A stretch of DNA of 59,191 nucleotides from Pseudomonadota bacterium (GCA_023423065.1 JAFAGC010000065.1:1-59191), one strand, 5' to 3'; shown: positions 39,341 through 48,624, numbered from the stretch's first letter. Numbers and translations: made by a program. The notes: generated by a model from the sequence alone, not told the origin.

Positions 39341-41575
39341 ATGAAGTCCCTTGTTGTCTCGCGTTTATTGGCCTGCGTATGGGCCTGCTTGCTGGGCGCA
39401 TTGCCGATCGGCACGTGTGCGGCGGGCGAAAGGATAGGCCTCGTGCTCGGCGGCGGCGGCGCGCGCGGGGCGGCGCACATCGGCGTGCTCAAGGTGCTGG
39501 AGCGCGAGCGGATTCCGATTCACGCGATCGCGGGGACGAGCGTCGGCGCGATCATCGGCGGACTGTACGCCTCGGGCAAGTCGCCCGAGGAGATCGAGCA
39601 GTTCGTCACCTCGATCGACTGGATAGACATCTTCCGCGACACGACGGCGCGCGCGGATCTGCCGATGCGACAGAAGGAGACCGATCTCGGCATCCTCGCC
39701 AATCTCGAGATCGGCATCCACGACAATAAGCTCACCTATCCGACGACGCTGGTGCGGGGGCAGAAGCTGGGGTTGCTGCTGCGCCGGAAATTCATCGGCC
39801 GCTCGAACCTCGAAACTTTCGACGACCTGCCGATCCCGTTCCGCTGCGTCGCGACCGACATCGGCAACGTGCGGCCCGTCGTGTTCGATTCCGGCGACCT
39901 CGGCCTCGCGATCCGCAGCAGCATGGCGGTGCCCGGCGCGTTCGCGCCGGTGCGGCACCAGGGCAAACTACTCGTCGACGGCGGCATCGTCGACAACCTG
40001 CCGATCGAGGTCGCGCGCAGCATGGGCGTCGACCGGGTGATCGTGGTCGACGTCGGGGCGCCGCTCGAGCCCGCGGAGGACGTGGACACCACGTTCGAGA
40101 TCCTGTTCCAGATGGTGAGCGGGATGATGCGCGACCGGACCGAACAGAGCCTCGCGGGCATGCGGCCCGGCGACGTGTTGCTGCGGCCGGACCTCGGCAC
40201 GCTCACGAGTGCGGGATTTCGCGAGACGGCGAGCGGCATCGCGCCGGGAGTGGCGGCGGCGGAAGCGGAGCTCGCGAAGCTGCGCGAGTTCTCGGTGTCC
40301 GAAGCCGAATACGCGGCGTGGCGCGCGGGCCAGCGGTACGAGTCGGACAGAAATCCGGTCGTGGATTTCGTGCACGTCGACGATTCGACGAGCGCAACCG
40401 CGGAGTTCGTGCGCGATCGCATAACGGCCAAGGCGGGCAAGCCGCTCGACGTCGAACAGCTCGAAAAGGACATCGGCGGCGCATTCGGGCGCGGCACCTA
40501 CGAGCGCATCACCTACAACCTGACCGAACGCGACGGCCAGACCGGGCTCGAGGTGAAGCCGACCGATTCGTCGCTGGGGCGCGTGTTGTTCCGGGTCGGG
40601 ATGCAGATCAGCGACGACTTCGAGGGGCGCGACGATTACCAGCTCAACATCGAGAGCCGCGTCACCGACCTGTCGGCGAAGGGCGCGGAGTGGCGCACGT
40701 TCGTCGGCATCGGCCGCGTGAGCGCGATTTCGACGGACCTGTACGCGCCGTTCGGTCATCGCGGCAACTGGTTCGCCAATCCGGGTATCTCGTATACGGC
40801 GCTCAACCAGCCGGTCGTGCTGCGCGACGTGTTCGGCGATCTGCCGGCGGCCGACTATCGCGTGAAGAGCCTGTACGGCGAGCTGCGCATCGGGCGCGAT
40901 TTCGGCGACCGGCTGCGGCTATCCACCGCGGCGTTCCGTGGACACGATCACGCGGAATTGCGCGTCGGGGATCCGGAATTGCCGCGCAACGTCAAGGTCG
41001 AGCTCGGTGGCCTCAACGTGAACCTGCTGTGGGACAGCCTCGACAACGTGCGTTTCCCGCGCCGCGGCCTGCGTGCCGAGTTCGGTTATTCGAGCTACGA
41101 CGAGCACTTCGGTTCCGACGAGAACGGCAACGTGCTGCGCGCGGCGCTCGACAAGCCGATGAGCTTCGGGCGCAACACGCTGATGCTGGGCGCGCGGGCA
41201 AACTACTCGAAGGACCTGGTGAACGCGTACCAGGCCCAGGCGTCGCTCGGCGGGCTCGGCTTCCTGTCCGGGTTCGGCGACCGGGAACTGGTGGACAACC
41301 AGCAACTGCTCCTGCGCGCCATCTACTATCGGCGCATCAGCGAGCAGGGCCTGGTGTTCGACGTGCCGACGTACCTGGGCGGCAGCCTCGAAGGAGGCAA
41401 CGTGTGGGAGAACCACCAGGATGTGTCGCTGAACGACCTGATCGGCGCGGCCAGCCTGTTCCTCGGCGTCGATCTTCCCATCGGCCCGCTGCAGCTCGGC
41501 TACGGCCGTACATTCGACGGCAGCCAGACCTTCTACCTGACGTTCGGCTCGCTGGTCCTGCCGCGCTACCGCTGA
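39341..41575 (+). CDS. Patatin-like phospholipase fused to POTRA and outer-membrane barrel (PlpD type, type Vd)
   Basis: This 744-residue protein has a signal peptide (residues 1-28, SRLLACVWACLLGALPIG) and a patatin domain with the oxyanion loop GGGGARGAAHIGVLK and nucleophile Ser67 in AGTSVGAIIGGLYASG. The dyad Asp is near 212 in LLVDGGIVDNLPIEVA. A POTRA-like domain follows at about 345-415, then a 16-strand-type Omp85 barrel to the C-terminus (GYGRTFDGSQTFYLTFGSLV, ending in YR). The layout is that of PlpD from Pseudomonas, which carries its lipase to the surface. Substrate phospholipids are inferred from the family. Confidence 0.92.
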   Translation: MKSLVVSRLLACVWACLLGALPIGTCAAGERIGLVLGGGGARGAAHIGVLKVLERERIPIHAIAGTSVGAIIGGLYASGKSPEEIEQFVTSIDWIDIFRDTTARADLPMRQKETDLGILANLEIGIHDNKLTYPTTLVRGQKLGLLLRRKFIGRSNLETFDDLPIPFRCVATDIGNVRPVVFDSGDLGLAIRSSMAVPGAFAPVRHQGKLLVDGGIVDNLPIEVARSMGVDRVIVVDVGAPLEPAEDVDTTFEILFQMVSGMMRDRTEQSLAGMRPGDVLLRPDLGTLTSAGFRETASGIAPGVAAAEAELAKLREFSVSEAEYAAWRAGQRYESDRNPVVDFVHVDDSTSATAEFVRDRITAKAGKPLDVEQLEKDIGGAFGRGTYERITYNLTERDGQTGLEVKPTDSSLGRVLFRVGMQISDDFEGRDDYQLNIESRVTDLSAKGAEWRTFVGIGRVSAISTDLYAPFGHRGNWFANPGISYTALNQPVVLRDVFGDLPAADYRVKSLYGELRIGRDFGDRLRLSTAAFRGHDHAELRVGDPELPRNVKVELGGLNVNLLWDSLDNVRFPRRGLRAEFGYSSYDEHFGSDENGNVLRAALDKPMSFGRNTLMLGARANYSKDLVNAYQAQASLGGLGFLSGFGDRELVDNQQLLLRAIYYRRISEQGLVFDVPTYLGGSLEGGNVWENHQDVSLNDLIGAASLFLGVDLPIGPLQLGYGRTFDGSQTFYLTFGSLVLPRYR

Positions 41576-41585
41576 AGGAGTTTTA

Positions 41586-41614
41586 CCGGATTTCGGTGCC
41601 TGGCACCGATCCGG
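41586..41614. terminator. Inverted repeat between convergent plpD-like and ispB genes
   Basis: TCGGTGCC (41593-41600) and GGCACCGA (41602-41609) are flanked by CCGGA (41586-41590) and TCCGG (41610-41614), a 13-bp near-perfect hairpin. It lies between two convergent stops (41575 and 41629) and may end both transcripts. No T run is present. Confidence 0.5.
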
Positions 41615-41628
41615 CAAAAGTCCGGCGT

Positions 41629-42663
41629 CTAACTCGTGCGGTCGAGGGCGAAGCGCGCCAATGAGACGAGCGCGCGGGAGTACGGCGACTCCGGAATGCT
41701 TTCCAGCGCCGCGATCGCCTGCGTCGTCTCGCGCTGCGCGAAGCTCACCGCGTAATCTAGCCCGCCGGTCGATTCGATCGCTTCGACGATGGGGCCGAGC
41801 TGCGCGAGGCCGCCTTGTTCGATGGCGAGCCGGATCAGCGCGCGTTGCTCGTCGTTGCCGTGACGCAGCGCATGCAGCAGCGGCAGCGTCGGTTTGCCTT
41901 CCGCGAGATCGTCGCCGAGGTTCTTGCCGCGCGTGGCGGGATCCGACTTGTAGTCGAGCACGTCGTCGATGAGCTGGTACGCCGTCCCGAGATGTTTGCC
42001 ATAGCGCGCGAGCGCAACCTGTTGCGCGGTGCCGGCGCCCGCGAGCACCGCGGCCACCTCCGCGCCGGCCTCGAACAGCCGCCCGGTCTTGCGATAGATG
42101 ACCTCGAGATAACGCTGCTCGGTCGTCTCCGGATCGTGCGCGTTCATGAGTTGCAGCACTTCGCCCTCGGCGATCACGTTGGTCGCGTCGGACATGATCT
42201 CCATGACGCGCTGCGAGCCGACGTGCGCCATCATCTGGAACGCGCGCGAGTAGACGAAGTCGCCGACCAGCACACTGGCCTGGTTGCCGAAAAGGTTGTT
42301 AGCCGTCGCGCGGCCGCGGCGCTTCTGCGAGCCGTCGACCACGTCGTCGTGCAGCAGCGTCGCCGTGTGCACGAACTCGATGAACGCCGCCGCCTCGATG
42401 TGTTTGTCGGATTCGATGCCGCAGGCGCGGCCCGCGAGCACGCAGAGCAGGGGGCGCAGGCGTTTGCCGCCGCCGCCGATGATGTGCTCGGCGATCTGGT
42501 CCACGAGCGGCACCGTGCTCTTGAGCCGCGCGCGTATCATCGCGTCCACGGCGGCCAGATCGGCGCGCACCAGCGTGCGGATTTCCTCCAGGGACATGGC
42601 GGGAGCGTCCGTGGGACGCGGGTTGCTGCGCGGCGTGGGCAATGGGGTGACTTTGGAGCTCAT
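41629..42663 (-). CDS. ispB: Polyprenyl (octaprenyl) diphosphate synthase
   Basis: This trans-polyprenyl synthase makes the ubiquinone side chain from farnesyl diphosphate and isopentenyl diphosphate. The protein is 344 residues. It has HIIGGGGKRLRPLLCVLAG, the first Asp-rich motif LLHDDVVDGSQKRRG, and the second in YQLIDDVLDYKSDPA. The first 22 residues are a Pro/Ser-rich lead; an internal ATG at 42597 (MSLEEIRTLVRADL) could be the true start. Divergent placement against rplU-rpmA-obg is the common gammaproteobacterial order. It supplies the tail for the UbiD/UbiUVT pathway at 21-25 kb. Confidence 0.93.
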   Translation of the reverse strand: MSSKVTPLPTPRSNPRPTDAPAMSLEEIRTLVRADLAAVDAMIRARLKSTVPLVDQIAEHIIGGGGKRLRPLLCVLAGRACGIESDKHIEAAAFIEFVHTATLLHDDVVDGSQKRRGRATANNLFGNQASVLVGDFVYSRAFQMMAHVGSQRVMEIMSDATNVIAEGEVLQLMNAHDPETTEQRYLEVIYRKTGRLFEAGAEVAAVLAGAGTAQQVALARYGKHLGTAYQLIDDVLDYKSDPATRGKNLGDDLAEGKPTLPLLHALRHGNDEQRALIRLAIEQGGLAQLGPIVEAIESTGGLDYAVSFAQRETTQAIAALESIPESPYSRALVSLARFALDRTS

Positions 42664-42696
42664 TCAGGCCGTTGATTCTAATGGATTATTTATGGT

Positions 42697-42725
42697 TTGA
42701 CCGGCTTTCCACGCGCCCTTAGAAT
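42697..42725 (+). promoter_or_regulatory. Promoter of rplU-rpmA with GC-rich discriminator
   Basis: TTGACC (42697-42702) and TAGAAT (42720-42725) are spaced by 17 bases, near-ideal for the housekeeping sigma factor. The -10 is followed by GCGCGTCCCC, a GC-rich discriminator usual for genes under stringent control. The rplU start is 69 bases downstream. Confidence 0.8.
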
Positions 42726-42794
42726 GCGCGTCCCCTCGGGATGGCACACGGCTTTAAGGCTTTGGTCCCGAAAGGATTTTTCGGAGTTCTCACG

Positions 42795-43106
42795 ATGTAC
42801 GCGGTCATCGCCACGGGCGGCAAACAGTATCGGGTCGAAAAAGGCACCGTCCTCCAGGTCGAAAAGCTCGACGCGGAACCGGGTGCGACGGTTGAATTCG
42901 GCGAGGTCCTGCTCGTCGGTGAAGGCAGCGACATCAAGGTCGGCTCTCCGCTGCTCAAGGGCGGCAAGGTTTCGGCCACCGTCGAGAAGCACGGCAAGGG
43001 CGACAAGAAGGTCATCGTGAAGTTTCGCCGCCGCAAGCACTACCTGCGCCAGGGCACGCATCGCCAGCAGTACACGCAGGTCAAGATCACGGGCATCAGC
43101 GCCTGA
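42795..43106 (+). CDS. rplU: 50S ribosomal protein L21
   Basis: This 103-residue L21 has the start MYAVIATGGKQYRVEKGTVL, AEPGATVEFGEVLLVGEG and the C-terminal signature VKFRRRKHYLRQGTHRQQYT. The frame opens 54 bases upstream, but the ATG at 42795 is the conserved start. It is first in rplU-rpmA, 27 bases before rpmA. Confidence 0.97.
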   Translation: MYAVIATGGKQYRVEKGTVLQVEKLDAEPGATVEFGEVLLVGEGSDIKVGSPLLKGGKVSATVEKHGKGDKKVIVKFRRRKHYLRQGTHRQQYTQVKITGISA

Positions 43107-43133
43107 AGCGCAGCCTAACCAGAGGTTTCGGAC

Positions 43134-43400
43134 ATGGCACATAAAAAGGCAGGCGGCAGCACTCGCAACGGCCGCGAATCGCACAGCAAACGCCTCGGCG
43201 TGAAGAAGTTCGGCGGCGAAACCGTCCTCGCGGGCAACATTCTCGTCCGCCAGCGCGGCACGCAGGTGCGCCCCGGCGCGAACGTCGGCATCGGCACGGA
43301 CCACACGCTGTTCGCTCTCAAGAATGGCCGCGTGAAGTTCGCGAAGAAGGGCGTCGCAGGTCAGACGTTCGTGAGCGTGGAGCCCGAGACGGCCAACTAA
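43134..43400 (+). CDS. rpmA: 50S ribosomal protein L27
   Basis: This 88-residue L27 begins AHKKAGGSTRNGRESHSKRL, with GNILVRQRGTQVRPGANVGI and GTDHTLFALKNGRVKF. The N-terminus reaches the peptidyl transferase centre in the ribosome. A strong terminator follows before obg. Confidence 0.97.
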   Translation: MAHKKAGGSTRNGRESHSKRLGVKKFGGETVLAGNILVRQRGTQVRPGANVGIGTDHTLFALKNGRVKFAKKGVAGQTFVSVEPETAN

Positions 43401-43435
43401 CTGATCTTGGTTTGAACAGCTGTTCAACTGATGTA

Positions 43436-43470
43436 CGAGAAACCCCGCTCTTAGCGGGGTTTCTCGTTTA
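43436..43470 (+). terminator. Rho-independent terminator after rpmA
   Basis: CGAGAAACCCCGCT (43436-43449) pairs perfectly with AGCGGGGTTTCTCG (43453-43466), a 14-bp stem with a CTT loop, then TTTA. It separates rplU-rpmA from obg. Confidence 0.92.
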
Positions 43471-43527
43471 TGAGTGGGGCGAAGCCCCTGACCAAGTGCG
43501 CGGAAATCCAGCCAAGGGTTCGTTGAT

Positions 43528-44847
43528 ATGAAGTTCGTAGACGAGGCACACATTCGCGTCCAGGCAGGAAACGGCGGACGCGGCTGCGTGAGCTTCCGCC
43601 GCGAGAAGTTCGTGCCTTTCGGTGGACCCGATGGCGGTGACGGCGGCGACGGCGGCAGCGTCACGCTGCGCTCGCTCGACGGCATCAACACGCTGGCCGA
43701 CTTCCGCATCATCCGCACGTTCAAGGCCGAAAACGGCCAGCCCGGCGGCGGGCGCGACATGACCGGCCGCGGCGGCGCCGACGCGCTCGTGTCCGTTCCC
43801 GTCGGCACCGTCGTGCGCGACAGCGAGACGGGCGAGGTGCTCGGCGACCTTTCGAAGGCCGGCATGGAACTGCTGGTGGCCCGTGGCGGCAAGGGCGGCT
43901 GGGGCAACCAGCGCTTCAAGTCGAGCAAGAACCGCGCGCCACGCCAGTTCGGCCCGGGGCTGCCGGGCGAACATCGCGAGCTCGATCTCGAGCTCAAGGT
44001 CATCGCGGACGTCGGGTTGTTAGGCCTGCCGAACGCGGGCAAGTCGACGCTGATCTCCGCCGTGTCGGCCGCGCGCCCGAAGGTCGCGGACTATCCGTTC
44101 ACCACGCTGTATCCGAACCTCGGCGTCGTCGCCTGCGGCAACCAGCGCAGCTTCGTCATGGCAGACATCCCCGGCCTCATCGAGGGCGCGGCGGACGGCG
44201 CGGGTCTCGGGATCCGTTTCCTCAAACACTTGCAGCGCACGCGCGTGTTGCTGCATCTGGTCGACATCCTGCCCGTCGATCCGGACGCGGATCCCGTGCG
44301 CGACGCGCTGTCCATCGTCGGCGAGCTCGGCAAATTCAGCGAAGACCTGCTCGCGAAGCCGCGCTGGCTCGTGCTGAACAAGTCGGACCTGTTGCCACCC
44401 GAAGAAGCGCACGCGAAGGCGATCGCGATCGCACGCGCGCTCAAGTACCGGGGACCCGCGTTCCTGATCTCGGGCGCGACGCATGCAGGAACGACGGATC
44501 TCACCGAGGCCGTGATGCGCTTTCTCGAGACCGGCGAGCAGCCGCTCCAGGGCAACCTGGTCCTGCCGGTGCTCGTCGCGCCCATACTGAAGACGCACGC
44601 GAAGACGGCGAAGCCGAAAGCCGGCGCCACGGCGGGCAAGAAGGCGGGTCGCAAGGCCGGCAACAAGGCCCGCGGCAACAAGGTGAATGACAAGGCCGGA
44701 AAGAAGTCCGCGAAAAAACCGTCCGCAAAGAAGCCTGCCACCAAGAAGCCTGCCGCCAAGACGCCCGCCGCCAAGAAGCCGCCCGCCGCGAAGAAGAAGG
44801 CCGCCACTACGAGGCGTCCCGCCGCGAAGAAGAAATCCCGCCGCTGA
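43528..44847 (+). CDS. obgE: GTPase Obg/CgtA with long lysine-rich C-terminal tail
   Basis: Obg is an essential GTPase of late 50S assembly and the stringent response. The Gly-rich Obg fold spans residues 1-158 (MKFVDEAHIRVQAGNGGRGC, GGPDGGDGGDGGSV). The G domain follows: GLPNAGKST (G1), DIPGLIEGAADG (G3), LNKSDLL (G4) and a divergent LISGATHAG (G5). The last 85 or so residues (from about 355) are a Lys/Ala/Pro-rich repeat of the KKPAAK type, like histone H1 or AlgP tails, giving 439 residues against about 390 in E. coli, whose tail is acidic. The tail may bind RNA. Confidence 0.95.
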   Translation: MKFVDEAHIRVQAGNGGRGCVSFRREKFVPFGGPDGGDGGDGGSVTLRSLDGINTLADFRIIRTFKAENGQPGGGRDMTGRGGADALVSVPVGTVVRDSETGEVLGDLSKAGMELLVARGGKGGWGNQRFKSSKNRAPRQFGPGLPGEHRELDLELKVIADVGLLGLPNAGKSTLISAVSAARPKVADYPFTTLYPNLGVVACGNQRSFVMADIPGLIEGAADGAGLGIRFLKHLQRTRVLLHLVDILPVDPDADPVRDALSIVGELGKFSEDLLAKPRWLVLNKSDLLPPEEAHAKAIAIARALKYRGPAFLISGATHAGTTDLTEAVMRFLETGEQPLQGNLVLPVLVAPILKTHAKTAKPKAGATAGKKAGRKAGNKARGNKVNDKAGKKSAKKPSAKKPATKKPAAKTPAAKKPPAAKKKAATTRRPAAKKKSRR

Positions 44848-44877
44848 CCTGCGCTTCGCCGGTAGATAGTCCTCGCG

Positions 44878-45492
44878 CTAGGGTGTCGGCGCCGTAGCGG
44901 TCTTGACCGGCTCCACGGTGACCGCCAACGCCTCGGTGTATCGCACCTCGACCTCGTCGCCTTCCTTGAGTTTGCCGATGAATTCGCGGCCCTGTGGCGT
45001 CTTGATCGGCACCGAACGCGCGAGCCCATCGGAGCCGAAGAAACTCACCACGTTGTTCTTCTTGTCGACGTTGGTGATACGAACCGTCTGACGATTCTCC
45101 GTGCCGACCACGACACCCGGTTTGTCGCCGGGCGCGGTCCGCCCGATCACGGAGTCCTGCACCGGTGCCTGTGTGCTGTCCGACTTGTCCCCGCGCGCGA
45201 CGAGCTCGGCGGCGAGCGATTCGTAATATCGCGCCACGACCCTGTCTCCCGGCTTCACCTGCGCGAGATTGCGCACCGCGGGTGCGACCTCGACCGTCAC
45301 CTGAGACCCGGCATCGTCACGCAGCGAGAGCAGCCTCCGGTCGACGTCGATCGACTGGACCGTCGCCGAGACTTCCTGGGTGTTCTCGATATTGACCGGA
45401 TCCGGCGGCGTCGACTTGCAGGCGACCATCAGGCCCGCGAAGGCCACGAGGCCGATGACGGGGGCCAGACCGCGCAATTTGGGCGATGACAT
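44878..45492 (-). CDS. Lipoprotein of unknown function
   Basis: This 204-residue lipoprotein starts at the ATG at 45492, which has AAGGAG 9 bases upstream; the frame to 45627 is not needed. The lead peptide ends in FAGLMVACKS with the lipidated Cys near residue 25. The mature part repeats a short beta pattern twice (VSATVQSIDVDRRLLSLRDD and VRITNVDKKNNVVSFFGSDG, followed by KPGDRVVARYYESL and KEGDEVEVRYTEAL), so it is two related OB-like units. The family is not recognised. It is convergent with obg. Confidence 0.75.
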   Translation of the reverse strand: MSSPKLRGLAPVIGLVAFAGLMVACKSTPPDPVNIENTQEVSATVQSIDVDRRLLSLRDDAGSQVTVEVAPAVRNLAQVKPGDRVVARYYESLAAELVARGDKSDSTQAPVQDSVIGRTAPGDKPGVVVGTENRQTVRITNVDKKNNVVSFFGSDGLARSVPIKTPQGREFIGKLKEGDEVEVRYTEALAVTVEPVKTATAPTP

Positions 45493-45596
45493 GGGAAGCG
45501 CTCCTTCGGGGTTGACGCCGCATCGTGCAACGCGCCCGTCGGAATTCGCATGCCACCAAGGTCTTACGTGCGCCGCGGCAGAGGGCGCCGACCCAC

Positions 45597-45624
45597 AAAA
45601 AACCCGGCGCGAGGCCGGGTTTTT
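45597..45624 (-). terminator. Terminator of rpsT
   Basis: AAAAACCCGGC (45598-45608) and GCCGGGTTTTT (45614-45624) form an 11-bp stem with a GCGAG loop and T runs on both strands. It lies 53 bases past the rpsT stop in the direction of transcription. Confidence 0.9.
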
Positions 45625-45676
45625 CAATCAAGCGGGAGCGGACTTCAGATCCGTCCCGGCAAAGTCGCGGAGTCGC

Positions 45677-45937
45677 TCAGAGCGCCTTGATGCGCGCGGC
45701 GAGTGCGCTCTTGTGGCGCGCGGCCTTGTTGCGGTGAATGACGTTCTTGTTCACCAGCGAATCGATGACCGGCTGGGCATCCTTCAGGGCGGCGGCGGCG
45801 TCGGCCTTCTTGCCCGCGGCGAGCGCGTCGTTGACTTTGCGCAGGGCCGAACGCATGCGCGAACGAAGCGCGACGTTGCGGGTGCGGTTGGTTTCAGCTC
45901 GACGGGCGGCTTTTTCGGCCGACTTGGTATTCGCCAC
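45677..45937 (-). CDS. rpsT: 30S ribosomal protein S20
   Basis: This 86-residue S20 reads ANTKSAEKAARRAETNRTRN, LRSRMRSALRKVNDALAAGK, and ends HRNKAARHKSALAARIKAL. It is an early-binding protein of 16S rRNA. It is divergent from murJ, as in many gammaproteobacteria, with its own terminator. Confidence 0.97.
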   Translation of the reverse strand: MANTKSAEKAARRAETNRTRNVALRSRMRSALRKVNDALAAGKKADAAAALKDAQPVIDSLVNKNVIHRNKAARHKSALAARIKAL

Positions 45938-46078
45938 GAACAGTTCTCCAGGGAATCCGGGTCTTTTGAAGGCCGCGTAGTGTGCTCACCGACCCCTACC
46001 TTGTCAACGCTCGGGGAGCGCATCCGGTATAGTGCGCGGCCTGTTCGGTTTTTCCCTTATTTTCCGGGTGGTTGCGGA

Positions 46079-47644
46079 TTGAGCGGTCGGATCTTCAAGA
46101 GCACGGCGGTCACGGGTATCGCGACACTGGTGTCGCGCGTGACGGGCCTCGCCCGCGAGATCGTCTATGCGGTCGCCTTCGGAGCCAGCGCCTTCATGGA
46201 CGCCTGGCTGGTGGCGTTCAAGATTCCGAACTTCCTGCGCCGGCTGTTCGCCGAAGGCTCGTTCTCCCAGGCTTTCGTCCCGGTGATCAGCGAATACAAG
46301 GTCAAGCGCCCGCACGAGGACGTGAAGGGCCTGGTCGAGGACGTCGCGGGCACGTTCGCCGTGGTGTTGTTCGTCATCACGGTCATCGGCGTCATCGCGG
46401 CGCCCATCATCATCCTGGCGTTCGTCCCGGGCTGGCACGACCGGCCGGACAAGTGGGACATGGCCACGTCCATGCTGCGCTGGACGTTTCCCTATCTACT
46501 GTTCATCTCGCTGAGCGCGCTGTGTTCGGGCGTGCTCAACAGCTACAACCGCTTCGCGCTGCCTGCCTACACGCAGGTGATCATGAACGTGGTCATGGTG
46601 GTGTTCGCGATCTGGATCGCGCCGCACACCGACAATCCGGGCGTGACGCTCGCGATGGGCGTGTTCCTCAGTGGCTTGCTGCAGGTCGGGTTCCAGATCC
46701 CGGCCATCGTCAAACTCGGCCTGTTTCGCCGGCCGCGCTGGAAACCCGCGGCCGAAGGCGTGCGGCGCATCGGCAGATTGATGCTGCCCGGCATCTTCGG
46801 ATCCTCGGTCGCGCAGGTGAGCCTGCTGCTCGACACCATCATCGCGAGCTTCCTGATCACGGGCAGCATGTCGTGGCTGTATTTCGCGGACCGACTCATG
46901 GAGTTTCCGCTGGGCGTGTTCAGCATCGCGCTCGCCACCGTCATCCTGCCGTCGCTGTCGCGTCATCACGCCTCGGAGACGATGGACCATTTCACGGGCA
47001 CGCTCGACTGGGCGCTGCGTCTCGTGATCGTGCTGATTTCGCCCGCCGCGGTGGCCATGCTGGTATTCGCGGGCCCGTTGACCGCCACGACGCTCGGGTA
47101 CGGCGCCTTCACGGCGCACGACGTGCGGATGGCGAGCTACGCGCTCATGGCCTACTCGTGGGGGCTCGTCGGATTCAGCCTGGTCAAGGTCCTCGCGCCG
47201 GGTTACTTCGCGCGGCAGGACACTAAGACACCGGTGCGTGTCGGCCTCATCGCGCTCGGCGTGGGCATGGGCCTCAACGTCGTCGTCGTGCTGCCCGCGC
47301 AGCATTTCGGCTTCCCCTATCCACACATCCTGATCGCGACGTCCACCTGCGTGTCGGCGGCGCTCAATTGCACGTTGCTGTGGTGGGGCCTGAAGCAACG
47401 CGGCGTGTACAAGGCCCGGCCGGGCTGGGGCGCGCTGATCACCCGCGTCGTATTCGCCAACGTCATCATGGCCGCCGTGCTGCTGTGGCTCGGCGGGGAT
47501 CTGTCGAGCTGGCTGGACCAGCCCGCCTGGGAGCGCGCCGGGCGGCTCGCGCTGTGCGTGGTTGCGGGCGCGGCGGCGTATTTTTCGGCGCTGCTGCTGG
47601 CCGGGGCCCGTTTGCGCCACGTGCGCAACGTGGCCGGGGCATAA
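46079..47644 (+). CDS. murJ: Lipid II flippase MurJ
   Basis: MurJ moves lipid II across the inner membrane for peptidoglycan synthesis. The protein is 521 residues with about 14 hydrophobic segments. It has KSTAVTGIATLVSRVTGLAR, FMDAWLVAFKIPNFLRRLFA and EGSFSQAFVPVISEYK near the start, and the mid-protein SWLYFADRLMEFPLGVFSIA. The frame is open far upstream (45380), but the family begins at 46079, where the only start codon is TTG; this is the best choice. It is the first of the murJ-ribF-ileS-lspA-ispH chain. Confidence 0.93.
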   Translation: MSGRIFKSTAVTGIATLVSRVTGLAREIVYAVAFGASAFMDAWLVAFKIPNFLRRLFAEGSFSQAFVPVISEYKVKRPHEDVKGLVEDVAGTFAVVLFVITVIGVIAAPIIILAFVPGWHDRPDKWDMATSMLRWTFPYLLFISLSALCSGVLNSYNRFALPAYTQVIMNVVMVVFAIWIAPHTDNPGVTLAMGVFLSGLLQVGFQIPAIVKLGLFRRPRWKPAAEGVRRIGRLMLPGIFGSSVAQVSLLLDTIIASFLITGSMSWLYFADRLMEFPLGVFSIALATVILPSLSRHHASETMDHFTGTLDWALRLVIVLISPAAVAMLVFAGPLTATTLGYGAFTAHDVRMASYALMAYSWGLVGFSLVKVLAPGYFARQDTKTPVRVGLIALGVGMGLNVVVVLPAQHFGFPYPHILIATSTCVSAALNCTLLWWGLKQRGVYKARPGWGALITRVVFANVIMAAVLLWLGGDLSSWLDQPAWERAGRLALCVVAGAAAYFSALLLAGARLRHVRNVAGA

Positions 47645-47649
47645 TCGCC

Positions 47650-48597
47650 ATGGAGTTCATTCGTGGATTGCAGGGCCTGAAGGCGGAGCACCGCGGCGCT
47701 GCGATCACGATCGGCAGCTTCGACGGCATCCACCTAGGGCATGGCGCGCTGATCGCCGCCACGTGCGGCATCGCGAAACAGCTCGCGAAGCCGGCGATGA
47801 TGCTGACCTTCGAGCCGCTGCCGCGCGAATACCTCGCCGCGCAGGATCCGCCCGCGAGGCTCACGGATTTTCGCGAGCGCTGGCGCGTGCTCGAGCGCTC
47901 GGACCTGCACTGCATGTGCGTGCTGCGCTTCGACGAGAAGCTGCGCCAGCTGACGGGAGAGGAGTTCGTGCGGTTGCTCACCGACCGGTTCGCGGTATCC
48001 GCGGTGGTGGTGGGGCAGGACTTTCGATTCGGCCGCGGGGGCGCGGGCAGCGTGGCGCTGCTGCGCGCGGCGGCGGACGCGGGGAAGATCGCGCTCGAGC
48101 TCGTGCCGTCGGTGTGCATCGACGACGTGCGCGTGAGCTCGAGCGGTGTGCGGGCCGCGCTGGCCGCGGCGGATTTCAAGCGCGCGCGCGACCTGCTGGG
48201 CCGGCCGTATTCGATGTACGGACGGGTGGTGCAGGGCGAGCAGTTGGGTCGGCGCCTGGGCTATCCCACGGCGAACATCCGCATGCGCCGCCGCAAGCTG
48301 CCGTTCACCGGCATCTACGCGGTGCGGGTGCGCGGTATCGAGGGCTCGCAGTCGCACGTGCCGCACGCCGGCGTGGCGAGTCTCGGGTTCCGGCCGACCG
48401 TGAACGGCACCGAGCCGCTGCTCGAGGCGCACGTGTTCGATTACTCGGGGTCGCTCTACGGATGCGATCTCGAGGTGGAGTTCGTCGCGAAGATCCGCGA
48501 CGAGGAGAAGTTCGCGGATCTGGATGCGCTCGTGCGGAAGATGCACGAGGACGCGGCGGAAGCGCGCCGCATCCTGAAGACGGTTGGAAATAGTTAG
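47650..48597 (+). CDS. ribF: Bifunctional riboflavin kinase/FAD synthetase
   Basis: RibF makes FMN and FAD. The 315-residue protein has the adenylyl transferase domain with TIGSFDGIHLGHGALI and VVVGQDFRFGRGGAGS. The riboflavin kinase domain follows from about residue 185, with LGRRLGYPTANIRM (the P-T-A-N metal site), GIYAVRV and GFRPTVNGTEPLLEAHVFDY. The ATG at 47650 is 5 bases after the murJ stop. Its products serve FAD enzymes in the window such as NadB. Confidence 0.95.
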   Translation: MEFIRGLQGLKAEHRGAAITIGSFDGIHLGHGALIAATCGIAKQLAKPAMMLTFEPLPREYLAAQDPPARLTDFRERWRVLERSDLHCMCVLRFDEKLRQLTGEEFVRLLTDRFAVSAVVVGQDFRFGRGGAGSVALLRAAADAGKIALELVPSVCIDDVRVSSSGVRAALAAADFKRARDLLGRPYSMYGRVVQGEQLGRRLGYPTANIRMRRRKLPFTGIYAVRVRGIEGSQSHVPHAGVASLGFRPTVNGTEPLLEAHVFDYSGSLYGCDLEVEFVAKIRDEEKFADLDALVRKMHEDAAEARRILKTVGNS

Positions 48598-48624
48598 TTA
48601 GTCAGAGAACAGGCGAGAACGTCA

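Noticed and set aside
45380..46078. Upstream 233 residues of the murJ frame
   Set aside because: It runs antisense through rpsT and the rpsT terminator; MurJ similarity starts at 46079.
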